This document shows positions 8,001 through 12,732 of a DNA stretch of 12,732 nucleotides, piece by piece. Where the stretch lies: NCBI GenBank assembly GCA_030618315.1, contig JAUXDO010000028.1, positions 1 to 12,732 on the forward strand, written 5' to 3'. The DNA comes from Candidatus Peregrinibacteria bacterium (GTDB taxonomy: Bacteria; Patescibacteriota; Gracilibacteria; UM-FILTER-43-11). The notes under the pieces were generated by a model. It searched no databases, was not told the origin of the DNA, and saw nothing but the letters and a program-made list of their open reading frames with translations. The position numbers were made by a program, and so were the translations under genes. Position 1 is the first letter of the stretch. Each line of letters begins with the position of its first letter.

Positions 8001-9481
8001 ATGAGATAATTAAAATGGTAAAAGGGCAAAAGCCTAATGTTACATTGAGAGATAAAATAACTAACAAGCTAATAAAAACAGGCCTTTTTGAGGCTGAGGC
8101 ACATGCCCTTGCAGATCAAATGGTAGATAAAAAATCAGTTGAAAGAATATTTGATAGACTAAAAAGAGGAGCTGTACATTCATCGCATACAAGAATCAGT
8201 ACTACCGCAGATACCAAGCCTAAAACTATTAAAGCTCCTGAAAAACAGAAAAATGTTTTGGATGAAATCAAAAAAATTGATAATAAAATTAGGCAGGATA
8301 AACGAAATTTTTCTAAAAAAAGAAGAGCGCTGGCAAAAAAATATAAAAATATGTCTGATCTAAGTGTTCGTGCTAAATATGAATCTGAATTAAGGACGTT
8401 GGGTGAAAAAATGGATATAACAAAACAGTTTAAACGCAGAGTAAAACTAACCGAAAGTCTTCCTAAGGATGTTCAGAAGAAAAATAATGTTGAGATACCA
8501 GATATTAAAGCTGTTAAAGGAGGTAAGATAAAGAAAGTAGGAAAAGGACTAGTCGGAATAGCCGCTACAATAGCTGCTATGTATGGTGCAAGTGAGTTGA
8601 TTTCATGGGCAGTTGGTGAGAATGAACAGTTGGTACTGGAAGATATTTATAAGGATGAAATAGCATCTTCCAGAAATAATGCAGAAAAACAAAGCCTTGA
8701 AGAAAATAAGGAGATAATGAAAATAACGGTTAATTATTTTTCTGATATTGATGCTGAATATAGTGAGCTTTTTAATCACTTTTCACCACAAAAACTAAAG
8801 ATGATGAGTGAGAGACAGTTAAAAACAGAGGTTAGCAAAGCAGTTCGCTCGCATAAAATGATGACAAGGGATATCAGAGAATTTATTGCCAATAACCTTG
8901 GATCAATAGAAAAATTCTACAAAACATTTCCTGATGCTCAGGGTGAAAAAAATATTGGAAACATAATGGCACTCGGATTTGATAAAGAAGGTCAGAAAGT
9001 TGAGCTAAAATATGCAGGTAACGATGAGTTCAGAACTGAACTTTGGAGTAAGATTGATTATGTTAATGAAAATCTTGATGATTTATTAGCCGGAAAAGAG
9101 CCTGATAGCTGGGGTCAAATTGCTGATAGCGCAACATATATGATTCCGGTATATGGAACAGCTCGGGACGCTAAAGATGCATACAGACATTATGGACGCG
9201 GTAATTATGGAGACATGGCTATCAGCGGACTTTGGACTGTGGTAGGCGGTGTTAGTGATGTATTAATGGTTGTTGGAGTCGGCGCAATTATAAAGGGCGG
9301 AACCACAGCTTTGCGCGGTGCTAAAGTGGCAAGAGCAGCAGGTGCCGCAACTAAGACGGCAAAGGCAGCTAAAACAGCTAAAATAAGCAAGGGTGCATCA
9401 ACAATAACAATGGGCATGATGGGCGCTGATTTATTTAGGCCACTTTTCAGACCAGCTCTTGATGTTAAAAGAGTATTTTAG
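5042..9481 (+). CDS. Giant unrecognised helical membrane-associated protein, 1479 residues
   Basis: No overall family is recognised. There is no N-terminal signal peptide; residues 1-160 look soluble and helical. Hydrophobic segments lie near 166-188, 214-240, 337-353, 733-760, 778-792, 1168-1192 and 1395-1418. A charged coiled coil (243-290) leads into a Gly/Ala repeat (about 293-315, AGTVAGAVAGA) like a glycine zipper. The region 380-720 is helical and soluble-looking; 800-870 is basic and aromatic; 1065-1135 is a Lys-rich coiled coil. Residues 1358-1420 (DSWGQIADSATYMIPVYGT onwards) resemble the 'P-x-x-G ... A ... G-N/D' membrane-proximal pre-toxin segments of bacterial polymorphic toxins, followed by an Ala/Lys-rich tail. 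No catalytic toxin domain follows, so a toxin role is unproven. It could equally be a structural envelope protein. The start overlaps the stop of the 92-residue gene; the TAG is one base from the end of the convergent gene. Confidence 0.85.
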   Translation: MDSSMLSKGKEAYEKGQDVIGTAKAYNSLKDVQKQAKEVGKDKFATGAEYIQNLKGNLSPETQLSGVSDFTTAMVRLISRIAKKDGNLDAIRSNPGALQHELNACGVSYSELKLDEQAALQHLPRIASEGGATSLYLKEAWPGIVDQGEESAKGWTAKVKNFVKNDPVATAAIVLTAVAVGYVGWKLFNKFLSGKKTEKASGKKDEKGGMSFGTKMLLGAGLATVAAFGGKALVKKILAMMGKEDIAELLEKGEDLPEETRKLLEDQREMLEKQEVKLDEMRAEMTEKGRTAKGAVAGTVAGAVAGAKDKVGGAVENIRNTTSGSVEILKNPKQQFNIAVSLFVAGYFYEWVFDDANMKNNANSTIKSLRNIPIHDLISVYKNAEANGKTNISPSKIPIDNSKIKIGDKELFLTLQKLSELYLLFGKNEKINTVEDLFLFAYKSPAFRTSANVFASLKTKGLSGAMNDFGDDFDSKFDKMKYHVVDSLNEDFSTNLNKTDKKELRKIQAMLLVGASLSGDKDEAIDSIVSSMTKKPNQAVINEAKRFFEYVQSKSDITLAKIIDRYGVQDENINHLKDLLVPENLAFGRACLLISVTKGLNWEVEKSSAKDFSVITAVIGALPKNQRNNYISQLTSAFIEEDTNIKFPALKNLKPYFKKAYSIGIESLHKKGIGILQGLSSFKFLEGFCDLTGDALATIVGMCGITAEELNNTGSGHAFLALLNSKGVVIGYEKKNPVMLALSFGANTFFVKPVGILKETLSDLKDGDFEGAVKTWMYGSTGFITIGAVSGYMKARAGSKGWLTIPRARGALKGAAKWSLYPVYAPIWALGKIGKTGKFVYNVARAPGAAVIRANEYIRRPGRNLTAKMRTSMDKFRYVSLAPGQNVSNMLVNGRLLDDYYDASSYNTLSGAEVKRKLKYDKKSLLKRMASGFNKKMADEYAKRFMNNYNKFFEINDKTIDPKSVKDIFNRIAKCSANTENHRKTYDEIIKMVKGQKPNVTLRDKITNKLIKTGLFEAEAHALADQMVDKKSVERIFDRLKRGAVHSSHTRISTTADTKPKTIKAPEKQKNVLDEIKKIDNKIRQDKRNFSKKRRALAKKYKNMSDLSVRAKYESELRTLGEKMDITKQFKRRVKLTESLPKDVQKKNNVEIPDIKAVKGGKIKKVGKGLVGIAATIAAMYGASELISWAVGENEQLVLEDIYKDEIASSRNNAEKQSLEENKEIMKITVNYFSDIDAEYSELFNHFSPQKLKMMSERQLKTEVSKAVRSHKMMTRDIREFIANNLGSIEKFYKTFPDAQGEKNIGNIMALGFDKEGQKVELKYAGNDEFRTELWSKIDYVNENLDDLLAGKEPDSWGQIADSATYMIPVYGTARDAKDAYRHYGRGNYGDMAISGLWTVVGGVSDVLMVVGVGAIIKGGTTALRGAKVARAAGAATKTAKAAKTAKISKGASTITMGMMGADLFRPLFRPALDVKRVF

Positions 9482-9482
9482 G

Positions 9483-10046
9483 TTATAATTCTGAAATATC
9501 CTTCCTTTTCCCGTCCGTTGAAAAGTATTTTGAATAAACCCCTTTTACGAAAGCAAATGTCGCATGCATGAGTGACGAAAGGACTTCTTTGAGTGATCTG
9601 ATTTTTGCAATTGTAGTGTTGTATTCCTGTGCACTTCCGGATGAAAGGTTTTTTTCAAGTTTTTTAGCCTTTTTCATCTCATGCTTAATTTGTATTTTTA
9701 TCGCAGTTCTTACCTTCTTGATCATTACTTCTTCTGTAGGAATAGTGATTCCCCGTAATTGAGATGCAGTTTGCAGATTGTCATCATCTCCTTTTTGTCC
9801 TCCTCCTTTTAAATCACCTTTCTGCCCACTCTCCCCCTTTTTTTCGGATACGACCTCTTTTGGCTTTTCTGCGCCCCCCATAACATCTGCAACTTCACCC
9901 TTAATACCTTCAGCGCTTTGCTGAACTGCAGCAGTCCCCTCATCGGCTTTTTCGGATTTCTTTTTGCTTATCAAGCCATCAACCGACTCGGTTATGGTAG
10001 GTTTTTTCTGTGCATCCTCTGGATTTTGGTTTGTATCTGGGGTCAT
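9483..10046 (-). CDS. Unrecognised protein with disordered N-terminus and helical C-terminus, 187 residues
   Basis: I do not recognise the family. Residues 1-95 are low-complexity and hydrophilic (Lys, Glu, Gly, Gln, Asp), most likely disordered. Residues 103-176 look like a folded helical domain, starting IPTEEVMIKKVRTAIKIQI, then a Lys-rich helix, then YNTTIAKIRSLKEVLSSL and an aromatic helix (HATFAFVKGVYSKYF). There is no signal peptide or clear membrane span. The sharp change from disordered to ordered composition and the even codon use support a real gene. It converges on the 1479-residue gene with a single base between the stop codons, so full transcripts of the two must overlap or end inside each other's gene. 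A functional link is possible but only inferred from position. Confidence 0.8.
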   Translation of the reverse strand: MTPDTNQNPEDAQKKPTITESVDGLISKKKSEKADEGTAAVQQSAEGIKGEVADVMGGAEKPKEVVSEKKGESGQKGDLKGGGQKGDDDNLQTASQLRGITIPTEEVMIKKVRTAIKIQIKHEMKKAKKLEKNLSSGSAQEYNTTIAKIRSLKEVLSSLMHATFAFVKGVYSKYFSTDGKRKDISEL

Positions 10047-10100
10047 GTGGATAGATGTGGTAACGAGAGAAGTTTAACATAATACCAATAACTTGAAAAT

Positions 10101-10173
10101 AGCGGTTAGTAGCTAGCGGTTAGCGGATAGCTTTTTGAGCTAATCGCTAACCGCTAATCGCTGACCGCTGATT
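10101..10173. repeat. Heptad-repeat hairpin between divergent genes
   Basis: The left arm 10101-10132 and right arm 10138-10169 are imperfect reverse complements over 32 bases with about four mismatches, around a five-base loop (ttttg). The right arm is built from 7-base units beginning gct (gctaatc, gctaacc and relatives) starting at 10139, 10146, 10153, 10160 and 10167. The left arm has the mirrored units (gcggtta type) from 10102. It lies between the starts of the minus-strand 187-residue gene and the plus-strand DsbA-like gene, so it is not a terminator of either. It may separate or regulate the two promoters. Confidence 0.85.
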
Positions 10174-10219
10174 TCATATTTTCACTTTTTCGCAAAATTA
10201 TGATAAATTAGTACAGCAT

Positions 10220-10870
10220 ATGAAAAAATTATACTCATCCACATTTCTAAGCATTATCCTGGCATTTTTTGTATACCTTGGAATACAGGAGCAACAAATT
10301 GATATTGTAAAAAGTGAACCGATTCCTGTTTTTTCTAATATTTTCAGACCTGATTTTCAGCCTGTAAATGAATTTGATGCAAAGCCGATAGTCGAGAATG
10401 TGAATATCGAAGTTTTTTATACTTTTGGATGCCGTGATTGTAAGAATTTTGGACTTTATACTGTGCCGGCAATTAATGAGAAATACTCAGATCGTGGGGA
10501 TATTAATTTGGAAGTTTATTTAAATCCGGATACCAGAGATGATGGTCAGTATTTTGCTGTAAAAGGCGTTAAATGCGCTGAAGAATATGAAAAGTATTGG
10601 GAGATGCATAATGAGCTTTTTTTGACATCTGAACCGTTAAGTCAGAGAGAGGTGGATTTAACAGGACAAGGTCTTGAACTTCCGTTATATGAATTCAGAA
10701 ATTGTATTAAAAGCGAAAAATATCACGATTTTATGAATGCCGTGAATGATGTTGCAAAAGAAAAAGGCGTCATTAAAATGCCAGTTGTTTATATAAATGA
10801 TTATATGCTGACTGGTGATCAGCCAATTGAAAATATTGAGAAAATCATTAATGAAATTCGTAATTTTTAA
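10220..10870 (+). CDS. Membrane-anchored DsbA-like thioredoxin-fold protein, 216 residues
   Basis: An N-terminal hydrophobic stretch (about residues 7-21, after MKK) is an uncleaved anchor or signal peptide, placing the rest outside the membrane. The thioredoxin fold starts near residue 61 (VNIEVFYTFGCRDCKNF), with the redox CxxC at Cys71-Arg-Asp-Cys74. The helical insertion typical of DsbA-like proteins follows (KCAEEYEKYWEMHNELF). The cis-proline is Met187-Pro188 before VVYIN, where Thr-Pro is common in DsbA. Cys119 and Cys162 could form a second disulphide. The likely role is making or reshuffling disulphides in secreted proteins. No membrane partner (DsbB or VKOR) is in the window. The last codons (EIRNF and stop) lie inside the heptad array at 10854-10888. 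The ATG at 10220 lacks a Shine-Dalgarno sequence but gives a good signal sequence. Confidence 0.87.
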   Translation: MKKLYSSTFLSIILAFFVYLGIQEQQIDIVKSEPIPVFSNIFRPDFQPVNEFDAKPIVENVNIEVFYTFGCRDCKNFGLYTVPAINEKYSDRGDINLEVYLNPDTRDDGQYFAVKGVKCAEEYEKYWEMHNELFLTSEPLSQREVDLTGQGLELPLYEFRNCIKSEKYHDFMNAVNDVAKEKGVIKMPVVYINDYMLTGDQPIENIEKIINEIRNF

Positions 10871-10888
10871 TTCGTAATTCATAATTAG
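10854..10888. repeat. Five-unit heptad array spanning the end of the DsbA-like gene
   Basis: Five consecutive 7-base units with consensus taattcg start at 10854, 10861, 10868, 10875 and 10882. The array covers the last five codons and stop (TAA, 10868-10870) of the DsbA-like gene and reaches to two bases before the ATG of the HIT gene at 10891. It therefore occupies the whole gap and encodes part of the protein tail. There is no room for a separate promoter, so the two genes are probably co-transcribed. Confidence 0.75.
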
Positions 10889-10890
10889 AT

Positions 10891-11214
10891 ATGGAAGATT
10901 GTATCTTCTGCAAAATAGCTAATAAAGATATAGATTCTGAGCTTATCTATGAAGATGATGAAATCATAGCTTTTAACGATATTCACCCTCAGGCCAAACA
11001 TCATGTGCTGATTGTGCCTAAAAAACATATTCCAAAGATTAGTGATCTGAATGAAAATGAGCAGGATGAGATTTTGGTAGGCAAAATGTTCTTAATCGCC
11101 CGTGATATTGCTAAAGAAAGGGAGTTGGATGGATATAAGTTACAATTTAATGTTGGTGAATCGGCTGGGCAGATTATTTTTCATATACATTTACATTTAA
11201 TATCGAATGGATAA
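10891..11214 (+). CDS. HIT (histidine triad) family hydrolase, 107 residues
   Basis: HIT proteins of the Hint branch hydrolyse nucleoside phosphoramidates and related adenylated nucleotides in the cytoplasm. The triad is His98-Ile-His100-Leu-His102, with the family's FNVGESAGQ just before it and the N-terminal CIFCKIA, AFNDIHPQA and HHVLIVPKKHI blocks in order. Cys4 and Cys7 match the zinc-binding pair of some family members. The protein ends five residues after the triad (LISNG), slightly shorter than usual Hint proteins, but no active-site residue is lost. It follows the DsbA-like gene by 20 bases and precedes rsmI by 74 bases, all on one strand. An operon is plausible, although each gap is a repeat array. 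Confidence 0.95.
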   Translation: MEDCIFCKIANKDIDSELIYEDDEIIAFNDIHPQAKHHVLIVPKKHIPKISDLNENEQDEILVGKMFLIARDIAKERELDGYKLQFNVGESAGQIIFHIHLHLISNG

Positions 11215-11215
11215 A

Positions 11216-11292
11216 CTGTGGAATATCTGTGGATTTCTATTGAATATCTATAGACAATCAATAGAATATCAATAGATCATCAATAGAAATGA
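11216..11292. repeat. Seven-unit 11-base array filling the HIT-rsmI gap
   Basis: Seven consecutive 11-base units start at 11216, 11227, 11238, 11249, 11260, 11271 and 11282. The first two begin ctgtgga, the middle ones end in atc, and atcaatag recurs at exactly 11-base spacing (11257, 11268, 11279). The array begins one base after the HIT stop region and its last unit contains the rsmI ATG (11289-11291). It is also mirrored: 11236-11254 and 11269-11287 pair at 16 of 19 positions. There is no Shine-Dalgarno sequence in it. Confidence 0.85.
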
Positions 11293-11960
11293 CCAAAGGT
11301 AAACTCTACATCACAGCAACTCCAATCGGAAACCTATCCGACCTGACTCTCAGAGCAAAGGAGATTTTGAATTCAGTAAATTTGATTGCTTGCGAGGACA
11401 CAAGACATTCAGGGATTTTATTGAAGCACTACAAAATTGATAAACCGAAACTTTCTTTTCACAGCCATAGCGGACATGCGAAGGTTATAAAAATTCTCGC
11501 TCATTTAAAAAATGGAGATGATGTGGCATTGATTTCCGATGCAGGAACTCCGGGTATTTCCGATCCGGGTTATGTTTTAATCGACTCCGCACTTGATTTG
11601 GGCATTGAAGTCATTCCAATCCCCGGTCCAAGCGCTGTAATCACCGCCTTGTGTGCGAGCGGTCTGCCTACTGATAAATTCCTGTATCTTGGCTTTTTGC
11701 CTACTAAAAAAGGCCGTCAGACGCTATTTAAAAAGATTGCGGATAGTGAATATACAGTAGTTTTTTATGAATCCCCACATCGATTAAAAAAGACACTTAA
11801 GCAGTTAAAGGATTATTTGAGTCCGGACTCCAAAGTCGTCGTAGCAAAAGAACTAACTAAAATTTACGAAAAGTTTTATCGGGGAAATATTGATGAAGTA
11901 ATTGGACATATTCCTGATAAACCTAGGGGCGAGTATGTTGTGATGATAAATACTGCCTAA
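11289..11960 (+). CDS. rsmI: 16S rRNA (cytidine(1402)-2'-O)-methyltransferase RsmI, 223 residues
   Basis: RsmI methylates the ribose 2'-OH of C1402 in the decoding centre of 16S rRNA, using S-adenosylmethionine. The sequence shows the tetrapyrrole-methylase fold in order: TPIGNLSDLTLRA (11-23), CEDTRHSGILL (35-45), the cofactor loop SDAGTPGISDPG (83-94), PIPGPSAV (110-117), YESPHR (160-165), AKELTKIYEKFYRG (186-199) and GEYVVMI near the end. At 223 residues it stops where the methylase core ends and lacks the C-terminal ~60 residues of E. coli RsmI (286 residues). Short forms are known, so this is not evidence of a broken gene. The ATG is the natural start at the family's N-terminus, and it sits in the last unit of the 11-base array. 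Confidence 0.96.
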   Translation: MTKGKLYITATPIGNLSDLTLRAKEILNSVNLIACEDTRHSGILLKHYKIDKPKLSFHSHSGHAKVIKILAHLKNGDDVALISDAGTPGISDPGYVLIDSALDLGIEVIPIPGPSAVITALCASGLPTDKFLYLGFLPTKKGRQTLFKKIADSEYTVVFYESPHRLKKTLKQLKDYLSPDSKVVVAKELTKIYEKFYRGNIDEVIGHIPDKPRGEYVVMINTA

Positions 11961-11964
11961 AGGC

Positions 11965-12328
11965 GTGGATTCGGCTCGGATACGATCCTGTGGATTAGCT
12001 CCTATCGTCGCGTTGATGAACTCGATTACTCGCGTGGATGTTGTTCGGAGTACCTCTCGTTGATGAGCCCTGACGGGCGTGGATTACGTTTTTTTACATT
12101 GGTGCTATTTTATTATGAGATATTTTTTTACAAGTAAAAAAATGTAAACCAATTAGTAGTTCACTATGTAAGAAAATGTAATCAACGCGAAGCACATCCA
12201 CGAGAGGTACTCCGAGCTCATCCACAGGTCTGTACTCAGACCAACATCAACGCGAAGCATAATCCACGCTCGTACTCGAGCATAATCCACAGGTCTGTAA
12301 TCAGACCGACATCCACAGCGAAGCGCAG
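11965..12328. repeat. Mirrored box-and-mini-hairpin element filling a 368-base gap
   Basis: The whole gap between the convergent rsmI and 122-residue genes is one organised non-coding element. The left half has six gtggat/gttgat boxes at 11965, 11990, 12012, 12034, 12059 and 12079. The right half has seven atcaac/atccac boxes at 12181, 12196, 12220, 12246, 12262, 12285 and 12311. The linkers are mostly small hairpins: GGTCTG-TACT-CAGACC, GCTCG-TACT-CGAGC, GGTCTG-TAAT-CAGACC, and GCGAAGC three times. The right half is two 65-base units (12181-12245 and 12246-12310) plus a partial third. The halves are inverted copies; 12045-12059 and 12201-12215 are perfect 15-base reverse complements. The 96-base centre is AT-rich. 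Possible roles include a double-sided terminator, a structured RNA or a single-stranded DNA structure; none is shown. Confidence 0.88.
12122..12143. terminator. AT-only hairpin at the centre of the 11965-12328 element
   Basis: An A, seven T, then AC is followed by AA and the exact reverse complement GT, seven A, T: a 22-base near-perfect palindrome with a two-base loop. Flanking it, 12082-12103 pairs imperfectly with about 12161-12181 (attacgttt... with ...atgtaat). A and T runs on both strands could assist termination from either side. As a stand-alone terminator it is weak, since the stem is almost all A-T. Confidence 0.4.
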
Positions 12329-12697
12329 TTAATTCATTACCGCATCAACCCTATCTGAAATTCCAAGATTTCTCATTTCCTCATCGTACTCCTGAGCCGA
12401 AATTTGTATTGAAGTCATAAGATTTTCAAGATTCTCTTTGGTTGTTTCTTTGTGAACTTCCCAAAGCTGTACACCGTCTGAATTACCTGCTCCAACCTGA
12501 TGAAAAGGGTTTAAGTCTGCCTCATGCAATACCTGTACAATCGCATAACTGTAAGCATCCAGTTGTCTTTTTGAATAACGGGCATCTTTAATATGCGTGC
12601 CAAAGCCGACCATAAAATTCTTATCCCTATCGGGCTCTATTATCTTCATCTGAAGGCGTTTAAATATTTCTGGTGATTCTTTTGGTTTTTCAATCAT
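12329..12697 (-). CDS. Unrecognised soluble protein, 122 residues
   Basis: I do not recognise the family. The protein has a mixed composition without signal peptide or membrane span. Notable stretches are FMVGFGTHIKDARYSKRQLDA (about 28-48, split here only by description), an Ala/Tyr-rich helix (DAYSYAIVQVLHEADLNP), then HQVGAGNSDGVQLWEVHKE, and an acidic helical end. The GAGNSDG loop and alternating hydrophobic strands suggest a compact alpha/beta fold, but no catalytic motif is evident. The ATG at 12695-12697 is supported by an in-frame stop a few codons upstream (near 12710). There is no Shine-Dalgarno sequence. The stop codon directly abuts the end of the repeat element. Probably a real gene, with unknown function. 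Confidence 0.7.
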   Translation of the reverse strand: MIEKPKESPEIFKRLQMKIIEPDRDKNFMVGFGTHIKDARYSKRQLDAYSYAIVQVLHEADLNPFHQVGAGNSDGVQLWEVHKETTKENLENLMTSIQISAQEYDEEMRNLGISDRVDAVMN

Positions 12698-12732
12698 TAA
12701 TTTAGGGTTTTTAAATATTCATCCGGAACATA

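Noticed and set aside
9400..9481. Frameshift or premature end of the giant protein
   Set aside because: The frame is continuous over 1479 codons and the end abuts the convergent gene; there is no continuing homologous frame downstream.
11289..11960. rsmI as a truncated pseudogene because it is about 60 residues shorter than the E. coli protein
   Set aside because: All methylase core motifs are present through GEYVVMI, and the missing part is the optional C-terminal domain.
11965..12328. CRISPR array
   Set aside because: The repeated box is only six bases, linkers are palindromic and similar to each other, the halves are inverted, and no cas gene is present.
11965..12328. Integron attC site or cassette boundary
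   Set aside because: The boxes do not match the GTTRRRY/RYYYAAC core sites, and there is no integrase or cassette arrangement.
1..12732. Recoded TGA (glycine) as in Gracilibacteria
   Set aside because: The PrsW gene and valS both end at TGA exactly where the families should end, and no conserved region is interrupted by TGA.

Overview
The window looks like a piece of a bacterial genome from the candidate phyla radiation (Patescibacteria). That placement is an inference from several features: AT-rich DNA, small housekeeping proteins mixed with unrecognised helical proteins, no recognisable Shine-Dalgarno sequence before any start, and a 1479-residue unrecognised membrane-associated protein. 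TGA is used as a stop (ends of the PrsW and ValRS genes). This argues against the lineages that read TGA as glycine (Gracilibacteria, Absconditabacteria) and leaves groups such as Peregrinibacteria possible. No rRNA, tRNA, CRISPR array, transposase or phage gene was seen.

Layout: a PrsW-type membrane protease, cut by the left edge (2-769); a 320-base gap filled by a large mirrored repeat and ending in a strong promoter; a 130-residue acidic helical protein (1090-1482); convergent to it an FmdB-type zinc ribbon protein (1568-1789, minus); valyl-tRNA synthetase (1948-4644); a terminator and a second strong promoter; a two-gene operon of a 92-residue protein and the 1479-residue protein (4764-9481, start and stop overlapping by one base); a 187-residue protein on the minus strand ending one base from it; then on the plus strand a membrane-anchored DsbA-like thioredoxin-fold protein, a HIT hydrolase and the 16S rRNA methyltransferase RsmI; a 368-base structured gap; and a 122-residue unknown protein on the minus strand.

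The most unusual content lies between genes. Six gaps are filled, often from one gene border to the next, by arrays of short iterated words. Each gap has its own word and period: about 9 bases at 764-1024, 7 bases at 1790-1947, 7 bases at 10101-10173, 7 bases at 10854-10888, 11 bases at 11216-11292, and a box-plus-mini-hairpin module with an exact 65-base higher-order unit at 11965-12328. Most are mirrored, so that one half is an imperfect reverse complement of the other, and many units contain AATC/GATT. In two places the array runs into coding sequence: the end of the DsbA-like gene and the start codon of rsmI. I know of no described element class that fits; this is the best candidate for something new here.

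Functionally, ValRS and RsmI serve translation, and the DsbA-like protein and PrsW act at or outside the membrane. The 92-residue/1479-residue operon and the convergent 187-residue gene may form a lineage-specific envelope-associated module, but only their arrangement supports this.
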